A program made the position numbers and the translations under genes. A DNA stretch of 64,000 nt from NCBI GenBank assembly GCA_002600635.1, contig CP021371.1:1987001-2051000 (forward strand). Reading direction: 5' to 3'. A model generated the notes under the pieces. That model had not been told where the DNA came from. It did not search any database and saw only the letters and a list, made by a program, of their open reading frames with translations. Position 1 is the first letter of the stretch. Each line of letters opens with the position of its first letter. Source of the DNA: Rhizobium sp. ACO-34A (GTDB lineage Bacteria > Pseudomonadota > Alphaproteobacteria > Rhizobiales > Rhizobiaceae). This document shows positions 8,995 through 17,261 of the stretch, one piece after another.

Positions 8995-10005
8995 ATGATC
9001 CAGAAGAATTGGCAGGAACTGATCAAGCCGAACAAGGTGGAGTTCACCTCGTCGGGTCGCACCAAGGCAACACTCGTTGCCGAGCCGCTGGAACGTGGCT
9101 TCGGTCTGACCCTCGGCAACGCGCTTCGTCGCGTTCTTTTGTCGTCGCTTCGCGGTGCGGCCGTCACGGCTGTGCAGATCGACGGCGTGCTGCATGAGTT
9201 CTCGTCCATCCCGGGCGTCCGGGAAGACGTGACCGACATCGTGCTCAACATCAAGGAAATCGCCATCAAGATGGATGGCGACGACGCAAAGCGCATGGTC
9301 GTGCGCAAGCAGGGCCCGGGCGTTGTCACCGCCGGCGACATCCAGACGGTTGGCGACATCGAGATCCTGAACCCCGCTCATGTGATCTGCACCCTCGACG
9401 AGGGCGCCGAGATCCGCATGGAGTTCACGGTCAACAACGGCAAGGGCTATGTCCCGGCCGAGCGTAACCGCGCGGAAGACGCTCCGATCGGTCTCATCCC
9501 GGTCGACAGCCTTTACTCGCCGGTCAAGAAGGTGTCCTACAAGGTGGAAAACACCCGCGAAGGACAGGTTCTCGACTACGACAAGCTGACGATGACCATC
9601 GAAACCGATGGTTCCGTTACCGGTGAAGATGCGGTCGCTTTCGCGGCCCGTATCCTTCAGGACCAGCTCTCGGTCTTCGTCAACTTCGACGAACCGCAGA
9701 AGGAAGTCGAAGAGGAAGCCGTTACCGAACTCGCGTTCAACCCGGCTCTTCTCAAGAAGGTCGACGAACTCGAACTTTCGGTCCGTTCGGCCAACTGCCT
9801 GAAGAACGACAACATCGTCTATATCGGCGACCTCATTCAGAAGACGGAAGCAGAAATGCTCCGCACTCCGAACTTCGGTCGCAAGTCGCTGAACGAAATC
9901 AAGGAAGTTCTCGCTTCCATGGGCCTGCACCTCGGCATGGAAGTGCCGGCATGGCCGCCCGAGAACATCGAAGATCTCGCCAAGCGCTACGAAGACCAGT
10001 ACTAA
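8995..10005 (+). CDS. rpoA: DNA-directed RNA polymerase subunit alpha
   Basis: A 336-residue alpha subunit. The N-terminal domain (about 1-235) dimerises and nucleates assembly with beta and beta'; [20 protein letters not shown] near residue 31 is the dimer-interface signature. The C-terminal domain (about 255-325) contacts UP elements and activators, with [12 protein letters not shown] and [14 protein letters not shown] visible. It lies in the alpha operon between rpsK and rplQ, with a 125-base gap before rplQ. Confidence 0.98.
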   Translation: MIQKNWQELIKPNKVEFTSSGRTKATLVAEPLERGFGLTLGNALRRVLLSSLRGAAVTAVQIDGVLHEFSSIPGVREDVTDIVLNIKEIAIKMDGDDAKRMVVRKQGPGVVTAGDIQTVGDIEILNPAHVICTLDEGAEIRMEFTVNNGKGYVPAERNRAEDAPIGLIPVDSLYSPVKKVSYKVENTREGQVLDYDKLTMTIETDGSVTGEDAVAFAARILQDQLSVFVNFDEPQKEVEEEAVTELAFNPALLKKVDELELSVRSANCLKNDNIVYIGDLIQKTEAEMLRTPNFGRKSLNEIKEVLASMGLHLGMEVPAWPPENIEDLAKRYEDQY

Positions 10006-10130
10006 GCGTCATAAAAAGGCAGGCTCACCTCTGCCTTTCCAGTCAAACTGCAGGCGGATGCCTGTATGTGTCAGGAAACGGCAGGGCCGCTCGAAGTGCG
10101 AAGCGAAGCCTGCATTAAAGGAGAATAGCA

Positions 10131-10556
10131 ATGCGCCACCAGAAAGCCGGTCGCAAGCTGAACCGTACCGCCAGCCACCGTAAGGCGATGTTCGCCAACA
10201 TGGCTGCTTCGCTCATCACCCATGAGCAGATCGTAACCACCCTGCCGAAGGCGAAGGAAATTCGCCCGATCGTAGAAAAGCTCGTCACCCTCGGCAAGCG
10301 CGGCGACCTGCACGCTCGTCGTCAGGCGATCTCGCAGATTCAGGACCAGGATGCCGTCAAGAAGCTCTTCGACGCCATTGCTTCGCGTTATGCCAACCGT
10401 AACGGTGGCTACCTGCGCATCATGAAGGCTGGTTTCCGTCAGGGCGACAACGCTGCCATGGCTGTCATCGAATTCGTCGAGCGCGACGTCGACGCCAAGG
10501 GCGCAGCCGATAAGGCTCGCGTCGCTGCTGAAGCCGAAGCTGCCGAAGCCGCATAA
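10131..10556 (+). CDS. rplQ: 50S ribosomal protein L17
   Basis: A 141-residue L17. The N-terminal block [20 protein letters not shown] is diagnostic, followed by [18 protein letters not shown] and the C-terminal half [20 protein letters not shown]. The tail is a lineage-typical alanine and glutamate-rich extension. AAAGGAGAA lies before the start. It is the last gene of the cluster and is followed by a strong terminator. Confidence 0.98.
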   Translation: MRHQKAGRKLNRTASHRKAMFANMAASLITHEQIVTTLPKAKEIRPIVEKLVTLGKRGDLHARRQAISQIQDQDAVKKLFDAIASRYANRNGGYLRIMKAGFRQGDNAAMAVIEFVERDVDAKGAADKARVAAEAEAAEAA

Positions 10557-10582
10557 TTTCTTCCCGAAAGGGACAGAATCGA

Positions 10583-10612
10583 AAAGCCGGGTGAGCGATC
10601 ACCCGGCTTTTT
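10583..10612 (+). terminator. Intrinsic terminator after rplQ
   Basis: A perfect 12-bp stem (10583-10594 with 10599-10610) with a GCGA loop, ending in a run of five T (10608-10612). It marks the end of the ribosomal super-cluster, 26 bases after the rplQ stop. Confidence 0.85.
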
Positions 10613-10653
10613 GCGTTCCATGTGTTAGCGACTCGGAGCCCGTTTCGCGTCGA

Positions 10654-10827
10654 TCATTTCGGCACATCGATATGGTGGCGGACGTGCTTCAGGTGAGCGA
10701 CGATGGTGAAGGTCATTATGACCAGAAGGCACCACGAACTCCATTTTCCAAGATGGACTGTCGACCATGCCCCGATCTGGTTCGGGTAGACGGTTTCGGC
10801 CGTCCTGTGTGTCGGCGAAGCCTCCAT
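10654..10827 (-). CDS. Possible small membrane protein (57 aa)
   Basis: A 57-codon frame on the minus strand from ATG at 10827 to TGA at 10654. The N-terminal half is soluble (MEASPTHRTAETVYPNQIG); residues 29-45 (WSSWCLLVIMTFTIVAH) form one plausible membrane helix, followed by a positively charged tail (LKHVRHHIDVPK), as the positive-inside rule predicts. No clear ribosome-binding site is seen upstream, and no family is recognised. It fills the 260-base space between the rplQ terminator and the VOC gene, on the same strand as that gene. Confidence 0.35.
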   Translation of the reverse strand: MEASPTHRTAETVYPNQIGAWSTVHLGKWSSWCLLVIMTFTIVAHLKHVRHHIDVPK

Positions 10828-10875
10828 AGGCGGGATTATGAAGGCGCTCTAGTGGCAGTCAATGTGAGGTGGCCG

Positions 10876-11289
10876 TCAGGAGGTCGGCTTCTCGCCAGAG
10901 GCGAAGGCGGGATCCATCCACATGATCTCCCAGACATAGCCATCCGGGTCCTCGACGCTCCGGCTGTACATGAAGCCATGCTCCTGTGCGGGATTGGGAT
11001 CGGCCTTGCCGCCGGCCGCCACGCCCTTCTCAAGTGTCCTGTCCACCTCGTCGCGGGTCTCCACGCTGAGCGCAATCAAGGCCTGACTCTCCTTGCGGGC
11101 GTCGCCGATCTTCCGACTGGTGAAGCCGGAATAACGATCGTGGGTCAGCAGCATCACGCCGATCGCATCTGAGAACAGCATGCAAGTTGACCTCTCGTCG
11201 GAGAAATTCGGGTTTTTCATGCCACCGATGGCGAGATAGAAGCCCTCCGCCGCCGCGAGATCGCGCACGGGCAGATTGATGAAGATCAT
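10876..11289 (-). CDS. VOC-family (glyoxalase/bleomycin-resistance-like) protein
   Basis: A 137-residue protein of the vicinal oxygen chelate fold. It begins MIFINLPVRDLAAAEGFY and ends with the typical VEDPDGYVWEIMWMDP strand, in the pattern of the PhnB/glyoxalase-like subfamily. The reaction cannot be deduced. The start is uncertain: GGAGG lies about 16 bases before this ATG but only 7 bases before a TTG three codons upstream (start 11298). It lies 38 bases downstream of the YCII gene on the same strand, so the two are likely co-transcribed. Confidence 0.8.
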   Translation of the reverse strand: MIFINLPVRDLAAAEGFYLAIGGMKNPNFSDERSTCMLFSDAIGVMLLTHDRYSGFTSRKIGDARKESQALIALSVETRDEVDRTLEKGVAAGGKADPNPAQEHGFMYSRSVEDPDGYVWEIMWMDPAFASGEKPTS

Positions 11290-11327
11290 TCTGGTCAAGT
11301 CCGTTCCTCCCTTGCCGCTATTGGGCT

Positions 11328-11765
11328 TCAGCCTTCCTTGCTGCTCCGTTCCGCGAGCTTTTCCCCGGTGCGTTCGTGCAGTGCGATGACATCCGGCGTC
11401 AGCGCATCGGCGAAATCGGAGAGCTCGTAGACGGGGCGGATCTCGATTTCGCTCGGCCCGGGCATCGGGTTCGGGCAGCGCTTCACCCATTCGACAGCTT
11501 CGTCCATGTCCTTGACTTCCCAAAGCCAGTAACCGGCGACAAGTTCCCGCGTTTCGGTAAAGGGACCGTCGATCACCCGGCGGCTGGCGCCGTCGAATGC
11601 GATCCGCTTCGCCTTGGCAGAGGGCTTCAATCCGTCGCCACCGAGCATGATGCCCGCATTGACCAGTTCCTCATTGAACTTGCCCATCGCCTCGCCGAGC
11701 TCGTTAGAAGGCATGATGCCCGCTTCGCTGTCTTCCGTTGCCTTGACGAATACCACTACACGCAT
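11328..11765 (-). CDS. YCII-domain protein
   Basis: A 145-residue protein of the YCII/DGPF family, small ferredoxin-like proteins often found next to ECF sigma factors or VOC genes. The segments MRVVVFVKATEDSEAG, RVIDGPFTETRELVAGYWLW and the DEAVEWVKRCP helix are characteristic. The ATG at 11765 is preceded by AGAGGAG at a good distance. It is the first gene of a two-gene minus-strand unit with the VOC gene. Function unknown. Confidence 0.8.
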   Translation of the reverse strand: MRVVVFVKATEDSEAGIMPSNELGEAMGKFNEELVNAGIMLGGDGLKPSAKAKRIAFDGASRRVIDGPFTETRELVAGYWLWEVKDMDEAVEWVKRCPNPMPGPSEIEIRPVYELSDFADALTPDVIALHERTGEKLAERSSKEG

Positions 11766-12149
11766 CGTTGATTCTCCTCTTGTTGAGCTGCGCACGGGGT
11801 TCTCCCCTGGGTGCGTGATACTGCGACGAACGGAAAGCGACGAATTCGACATGGACCAGCAAGTTTTTTCCTCCATACCTGATCCAGCCGGATATGTTTG
11901 AAATCCCTCTTGGGAGATTTCGTTCCCCCACGTCCGAACAGGTTGATCCGCTCTGGCGCAGATTGGAGTTCGCATCTCCATGCCGGCATGGAAGCCCCGG
12001 ATTCACGCAGATGTGATGGTTCAGAAAATGAACAGACTGTTCAATTCCTGAGGCGATCTTGGCGCGTTGGAATTGATTTGAGTCAAGTGTTTTTCAAGGG
12101 TTGAACCTACCCTCCAGTCATTGAAACAAGGAAGAGTGCGAGGCAAGAA
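11766..12149. other. Divergent intergenic region, YCII/VOC and DoxX
   Basis: A 384-base gap between divergent genes with no convincing reading frame. It should hold both promoters. The clearest motif is a 15-bp palindrome at 12029-12043. The last 100 bases before the DoxX gene are comparatively AT-rich. Confidence 0.5.
12029..12043. promoter_or_regulatory. Candidate operator upstream of the DoxX gene
   Basis: TGAACAGACTGTTCA is a perfect 7-bp inverted repeat around a central A, 106 bases before the DoxX start. It looks like a site for a homodimeric regulator. It is not the alphaproteobacterial LexA box, which is a direct repeat. The regulator is unknown. Confidence 0.4.
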
Positions 12150-12725
12150 ATGTCTAATCAAGTATTTGATAATGCAAAAGAAAAGCTTCTTATTCCATTC
12201 CTCGGGCCGTTCTATGACAAAGTCGCCCAGCCCATGGTGTGGAGCATATTCCGGCTGGCGGTCGGCGGCATACTGGTAATTGAAGGCTGGCCGAAGATCA
12301 CGGCACCTTTCGGGCAGGTGGGTTTCGTTGAAAACCTGGGTTTCTATCCCGGCTGGCTGTGGTCGCCCTTCCTTGCTGCCCTGCAGTTCTTCGGCGGCAT
12401 GTTCATCGCGGTCGGTCTCTTCACGCGGCCGATTGCTTTCGCCAACGCGGTCATGCTGGCGGTTACCCTGTGGTTTCATTTCAGCCATCCCTATGGCGAT
12501 GCCTTTCTGACCCAGGCCGGCATCGACGCGTTGAAGGCCGGCAACGAGTTCTTCACGCCCGAGGCAAAGGTAAGGCTTATCGACGGAGGCGCGAAGTTCC
12601 TGCATCAGGTTCAGGGCAAGGCCGAGTTTGCCTCGCTCTTCTGGACGGGCGGAGCCTTCCTCGCCGCAGCCTTCGGTGGCGGCTATCTCTCGCTCGACCG
12701 TCTCCTGTTCAGGAAGCAGTTCTGA
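12150..12725 (+). CDS. DoxX-family membrane protein
   Basis: A 191-residue integral membrane protein with about four membrane segments. It shows the DoxX pattern: RLAVGGILVIEGWPKI near residue 34, then FFGGMFIAVGLFTRPIAFAN. DoxX proteins are poorly characterised and have been linked to quinone or oxidant metabolism. The long loop at residues 110-160 (including DAFLTQAGIDALKAGNEFF) is typical of the larger DoxX variants. It lies opposite the YCII/VOC pair and converges on msrPQ, with a shared terminator. Confidence 0.8.
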   Translation: MSNQVFDNAKEKLLIPFLGPFYDKVAQPMVWSIFRLAVGGILVIEGWPKITAPFGQVGFVENLGFYPGWLWSPFLAALQFFGGMFIAVGLFTRPIAFANAVMLAVTLWFHFSHPYGDAFLTQAGIDALKAGNEFFTPEAKVRLIDGGAKFLHQVQGKAEFASLFWTGGAFLAAAFGGGYLSLDRLLFRKQF

Positions 12726-12761
12726 TCCGAGACGCGCCGTCAAATCGATTGCCGCCGAAAC

Positions 12762-12790
12762 AAGGGCCGGCCCGAAAGGGACGGCCTTTT
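12762..12790. terminator. Terminator between DoxX gene and msrQ
   Basis: Arms 12762-12773 and 12778-12788 form a GC-rich stem around a GAAA loop, ending in TTTT on the + strand and flanked by AA on the other side. It sits between convergent genes and could serve both. Confidence 0.6.
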
Positions 12791-12795
12791 CCGTA

Positions 12796-13449
12796 TCAGG
12801 CGCCGGCGGACCGCTGCGGCCGCACTGCGGAGCCTTTCCTGTTACGTTTCCAACTCATGATGCGTGGCCGCGCCAGTCGATAGGCGAGCAGTATGGTCAC
12901 CGTAGCAAGATAGAACGCAGGTTCAGCCGTGACGGCTTTCAGCGACAGGGCGTAATGCAGAACGGCTGCGGCCGCGATTGCATAGACGAGTTTGTGCAGC
13001 GTGTTCCATCGGCTTCCGAGCCTGCGGATCGACCATCTGTTCGAAGTAAGTGCCAGCGGGATAAGCATCAGGAGCGCCGCCATGCCGAGCATGATGTAGG
13101 GGCGCTTGGCGATGTCGCCTAGGATCGAGGAGAAGATCAGTCCTCGGTCGAGCGTCAGGTAGACGGTGAAGTGGGCCAGCACGTAGTAAAAAGCGAGGAG
13201 CCCCAACGCGCGCCTGTAGCTAATTAGGTTAACACCTAATAGGTCGCGGACCGGCGTGACCAGCAGGCCGAGACACAGAAAGCGCAAGGCCCAGAGACCG
13301 AGCATGTGCTCGAAGGCGCGCACCGGGTCGGCTCCCAGTCCACCAAAGATACCGAGATAGAAGGCATAAAGGCCCGGAACGAGCCCGATGGCGTAAAGCG
13401 TCCAGATGGACGCCGGTTTCAGTCGCGCGGAAAGTACCGAGGTCGCCAT
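12796..13449 (-). CDS. msrQ: Heme-binding subunit MsrQ
   Basis: A 217-residue membrane protein with about six membrane segments of the ferric-reductase-like fold. MsrQ carries heme and passes electrons from the quinone pool or a flavin reductase to MsrP in the periplasm. Histidines in AHFTVYL and in HKLVYAIAAAAVLHY are probable heme ligands. It starts two bases after the msrP stop, so it is the second gene of an msrPQ operon. Confidence 0.92.
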   Translation of the reverse strand: MATSVLSARLKPASIWTLYAIGLVPGLYAFYLGIFGGLGADPVRAFEHMLGLWALRFLCLGLLVTPVRDLLGVNLISYRRALGLLAFYYVLAHFTVYLTLDRGLIFSSILGDIAKRPYIMLGMAALLMLIPLALTSNRWSIRRLGSRWNTLHKLVYAIAAAAVLHYALSLKAVTAEPAFYLATVTILLAYRLARPRIMSWKRNRKGSAVRPQRSAGA

Positions 13450-13451
13450 GG

Positions 13452-14399
13452 TCAGAAGAACTTCGTCAGGTCCATGCCGGAATAGAGCCCGGCGACCTCA
13501 TCGGCATAGCCGTTGAAGGGCAGGGTGTTGATCCTCGCGCCGCCGAACAGGCCTTCCGCTTCGCCGATGCGCCGTTCGGTCGCCTGGCTCCAGCGCGGAT
13601 GGTCGACCTCGGGATTCACATTGGCATAGAAGCCATATTCGTTGGAGGCGGCGAGGTTCCATGTGCAGGGTGGTTGCTTCTCCGTCAGGGTGATCTTCAC
13701 GATCGACTTGATGCCCTTGAAACCGTATTTCCAAGGCACAACGAGCCGGAGCGGTGCGCCGTTCTGGTTGGGCAGCGTCTCGCCGTAGAGGCCGGTGGCG
13801 AGGATCGCCAGCGGATGACGGGCTTCGTCGAGGCGCAAGCCATCGACATAGGGCCACGGCAGGGGCTGGAAGAAACCGCTCTGTCCCGGCATTTCCTTCG
13901 GCCTGACCACGGTTTCGAAGGCAACGTATTTCGCGCTGCCAAGCGGCTCGACCCGGTCCAGCAGGGCGGAAAGCGGAAAGCCGATCCACGGGATTACCAT
14001 CGACCACGCCTCGACACAGCGCATCCGGTAGACGCGCTCTTCCATGGTGAAGTCTTTCATGATCGTTTCAATGTCGATGGTTTGCGGCTTCGCTACGAGG
14101 CCGCCGATCTCGACCGTCCACGGACGAGGCTTGAAGTCGCTGGAATTGGCGGCGGGATCGGCCTTGCCCGTCCCGAATTCATAGAAGTTGTTGTAGGTCG
14201 TGGCGTCCTGCTTGGTCGTCAGCTTTTCAGTCAGCGTGTATTTGCCCGGCTTGGCCTCGAGCGCGGCCGCGTAGGCCTCAGGCGCCGCGGCCATCGCCAG
14301 CCCCGCCGCAGCCGCTCCGAGGAAGGTACGTCGGTTCAGGTAGAATTTCTGGGGCGTGATTTCGGAGCTTGCAATATGCGGGGGGCGGTAGCGTGGCAT
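13452..14399 (-). CDS. msrP: Protein-methionine-sulfoxide reductase catalytic subunit MsrP
   Basis: A 315-residue molybdopterin enzyme that reduces methionine sulfoxide in oxidised periplasmic proteins. A twin-arginine signal is visible ([23 protein letters not shown], residues 22-44, written in two parts: NRRTFLG then an alanine-rich core). The sulfite-oxidase-type Mo ligand is the cysteine in [15 protein letters not shown] near residue 128. It is followed directly by msrQ. Upstream lie 207 bases before the lectin gene, which should contain the promoter. Confidence 0.93.
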   Translation of the reverse strand: MPRYRPPHIASSEITPQKFYLNRRTFLGAAAAGLAMAAAPEAYAAALEAKPGKYTLTEKLTTKQDATTYNNFYEFGTGKADPAANSSDFKPRPWTVEIGGLVAKPQTIDIETIMKDFTMEERVYRMRCVEAWSMVIPWIGFPLSALLDRVEPLGSAKYVAFETVVRPKEMPGQSGFFQPLPWPYVDGLRLDEARHPLAILATGLYGETLPNQNGAPLRLVVPWKYGFKGIKSIVKITLTEKQPPCTWNLAASNEYGFYANVNPEVDHPRWSQATERRIGEAEGLFGGARINTLPFNGYADEVAGLYSGMDLTKFF

Positions 14400-14606
14400 G
14401 ATGCGGGTCCTTCGCTTTGACCATCGGCGTTCATCCTACCATTACGCGGCGTCGGGCATTAGCGTTTCCTGCGATTGAAAATAATCTCGCTCGGCACATT
14501 TTCGTGTTCGTCCCGTGAGTGGGAACCGGGCGGCGAAAAGCTTCACTCCGCCGCAGGGACCGACCTTCGCATGCTCTGTGGAATGCCGACGGGATGATGG
14601 CCGGGG

Positions 14607-15095
14607 TTACCAGCCCCAGCTTTGTCCGGCACTGGTGCGGCAGGGCCATTGTACGATGGCGATGCCGGGACGGCGGACGGAATTGGGAACATTCAGGCAT
14701 AGATTGCTCTTCACATTGGCGAGAGAATTGCCGCTGCCCGACGACGCGATGCGCCAGAGCTGGTCGGCGGTGTCGTTGCAGGACGCCTGAATGGCCGGAG
14801 TGCCGTTGGCGCGGCTGCCGCCGCGAACGTCGAGGCACAGGCTGCTGTTCTTGTTGACGATGCGGTAGCCGTTGTCGGTCTGCTCGATGCGCCAGAGACG
14901 GCTGTCGCCGTCCTTGCATTCCGACTGGACGACGCCCGCGCCTTCCGCCTGGCTTTCCTGCGATATGTCGAGGCACAATCCGCTGGCACCGTTCTTGATG
15001 GCAACAGGATCTTTCGGGAGGTCTTGCGCAAATGCAGCGCCTACGCCGGTAACGACGGCGAAGCAGAGAGCAATCGGTTTGTTGATGCCTGTCAT
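14607..15095 (-). CDS. Secreted ricin-type (beta-trefoil) lectin-like protein
   Basis: A 162-residue protein with a signal peptide (MTGINKPIALCFAVVTGVG, then AAFAQ) and one ricin-B-like beta-trefoil domain. The three-fold repeat is visible as GLCLDISQ...RLWRI, SLCLDVRG...QLWRI and NLCLNVPN...QSWGW, each ending in a QxW-like motif. Such domains bind carbohydrate; no catalytic domain is attached. The ATG at 15095 is chosen because it begins the signal peptide and has GGAG upstream. It stands alone between msrP and ilvD; its role is unknown. Confidence 0.8.
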   Translation of the reverse strand: MTGINKPIALCFAVVTGVGAAFAQDLPKDPVAIKNGASGLCLDISQESQAEGAGVVQSECKDGDSRLWRIEQTDNGYRIVNKNSSLCLDVRGGSRANGTPAIQASCNDTADQLWRIASSGSGNSLANVKSNLCLNVPNSVRRPGIAIVQWPCRTSAGQSWGW

Positions 15096-15321
15096 GACGA
15101 TAACTTCTCCAGCCGGGATAATTTTGCTAATATGAATATGAGCAGTCCACGTTCCGTGTGCCAACGGTCGCAGGCAGGAAAAACGCTTGTGTCAGCGTTC
15201 GAAGCCAACCGTACCACTTTTTCGTCTTGTGATAGTGTCGATCTGCGGGAAATCGGCTAATAGAGACGCCCAAAGTCCTGCCGGCGGCAGTTTTTCATAG
15301 AAACAAGCAAGAGACCACAAG

Positions 15322-17157
15322 ATGCCAGCCTATCGTTCAAGAACCACGACCCATGGCCGCAACATGGCCGGTGCGCGCGGCCTTTGGCGCGCCACGGGCA
15401 TGAAGGACGGCGATTTCGGCAAGCCGATCATTGCCGTGGTGAACTCGTTCACCCAGTTCGTGCCGGGCCACGTGCACCTGAAGGATCTCGGCCAACTCGT
15501 CGCTCGCGAGATCGAGGCTGCCGGCGGTGTCGCCAAGGAATTCAATACGATCGCCGTGGACGATGGCATCGCCATGGGCCACGACGGCATGCTTTATTCG
15601 CTGCCTTCCCGCGAACTCATTGCCGATTCCGTCGAGTACATGGTCAACGCACATTGCGCCGACGCCATGGTCTGCATTTCCAACTGCGACAAGATCACCC
15701 CCGGCATGCTGATGGCGTCGCTGCGCCTCAACATCCCGGTCGTCTTCGTCTCCGGCGGACCGATGGAGGCTGGCAAGGTCGTGCTGCATGGTAAGAAGCA
15801 TGCGCTCGATCTCGTCGATGCCATGGTCGCCGCAGCCGATGACAAGGTTTCGGACGAAGACGTTCAGGCCATCGAGCGTTCGGCTTGCCCGACCTGTGGT
15901 TCCTGCTCGGGCATGTTTACCGCCAATTCCATGAACTGTCTGACCGAAGCGCTCGGTCTCTCGCTGCCCGGCAACGGCTCTACGCTCGCCACCCATGGCG
16001 ACCGCAAGCGGCTGTTCGTCGAGGCCGGCCACCTGATCGTCGATCTCGCTCGCCGCTATTACGAGCAGGATGACGTCAACGCGCTGCCGCGCACCATCGC
16101 TTCCAAGGCTGCCTTCGAGAACGCCATGGCGCTCGATATCGCCATGGGCGGCTCCACCAACACGGTGCTGCATATCCTGGCGGCCGCCCACGAGGCGGAA
16201 GTCGATTTCACCCTGGACGATATCGACCGTCTCTCGCGCAAGGTACCGTGCCTGTCGAAGGTCGCTCCTGCCAAGAACGACGTGCACATGGAAGACGTGC
16301 ATCGTGCCGGCGGTATCATGCGCATCCTCGGTGAACTCGACCGTGGCAATCTCATCAATCGCGATTGCCCGACGGTTCATGCTTCAACGCTTGGCGATGC
16401 CATCGATCGCTGGGATATCACCCGCACCAATTCCGAAGCTGTCCGTGAATTCTTCAAGGCGGCGCCGGGCGGTATTCCGACCCAGGTCGCCTTCTCGCAG
16501 AACTCCCGCTGGGAAGAGCTCGATATCGACGGCGAGAAGGGTGTCATCCGCTCCGTCGAACATCCTTTCTCCAAGGACGGTGGTCTCGCCGTCCTCCGGG
16601 GCAATATTGCGCTCGACGGCTGCATCGTGAAGACGGCAGGCGTTGACGAGTCGATCCTGAAGTTCACTGGCCCGGCCGTCGTGTTCGAAAGCCAGGACGC
16701 TGCCGTCAAGGGCATCCTCAACAACGAGGTTAAGGCAGGCGACGTCGTGGTCATTCGCTATGAAGGCCCGAAGGGCGGTCCCGGCATGCAGGAGATGCTC
16801 TATCCGACGAGTTATCTGAAGTCGAAGGGCCTCGGCAAGGCCTGCGCGCTGATCACCGACGGCCGCTTCTCAGGCGGCACCTCGGGTCTCTCCATCGGTC
16901 ACGTTTCGCCGGAAGCCGCAAACGGCGGCACCATCGGCCTCGTCCGTGCGGGCGATACCATCGAGATCGATATCCCGAACCGGACGATCAAGCTGCTGGT
17001 TGAAGAGGGCGAACTGGAAAACCGCCGCGCCGCGCAGGAAAAGGCCGGCTGGAAGCCGGAACATCCCCGCAAGCGCAGCGTCACCACAGCGCTCAAGGCC
17101 TACGCAGCCTTCGCAAGCTCGGCCGACAAGGGCGCTGTGCGCATTCTGCCGGAATAA
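15322..17157 (+). CDS. ilvD: Dihydroxy-acid dehydratase
   Basis: A 611-residue enzyme that converts 2,3-dihydroxy-acids to 2-keto-acids in isoleucine and valine synthesis, using an Fe-S cluster. Cluster-ligand regions are visible: [13 protein letters not shown] near residue 119 and [18 protein letters not shown] near residue 192. The C-terminal [20 protein letters not shown] block is also diagnostic. The length fits the IlvD/Edd family. The 226 bases upstream contain no gene. ilvA lies elsewhere in the window (58779), but ilvB, ilvC and ilvE do not. Confidence 0.97.
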   Translation: MPAYRSRTTTHGRNMAGARGLWRATGMKDGDFGKPIIAVVNSFTQFVPGHVHLKDLGQLVAREIEAAGGVAKEFNTIAVDDGIAMGHDGMLYSLPSRELIADSVEYMVNAHCADAMVCISNCDKITPGMLMASLRLNIPVVFVSGGPMEAGKVVLHGKKHALDLVDAMVAAADDKVSDEDVQAIERSACPTCGSCSGMFTANSMNCLTEALGLSLPGNGSTLATHGDRKRLFVEAGHLIVDLARRYYEQDDVNALPRTIASKAAFENAMALDIAMGGSTNTVLHILAAAHEAEVDFTLDDIDRLSRKVPCLSKVAPAKNDVHMEDVHRAGGIMRILGELDRGNLINRDCPTVHASTLGDAIDRWDITRTNSEAVREFFKAAPGGIPTQVAFSQNSRWEELDIDGEKGVIRSVEHPFSKDGGLAVLRGNIALDGCIVKTAGVDESILKFTGPAVVFESQDAAVKGILNNEVKAGDVVVIRYEGPKGGPGMQEMLYPTSYLKSKGLGKACALITDGRFSGGTSGLSIGHVSPEAANGGTIGLVRAGDTIEIDIPNRTIKLLVEEGELENRRAAQEKAGWKPEHPRKRSVTTALKAYAAFASSADKGAVRILPE

Positions 17158-17261
17158 GACCTGCGAAGCACCGTTGAATTGACGGACGCCCGCAACCATG
17201 TTGCCGGCGTTCATGTTTTTCGGATGCTGCTGCCTGCGAACTGCTGCCCAAAAGTCAGCTG

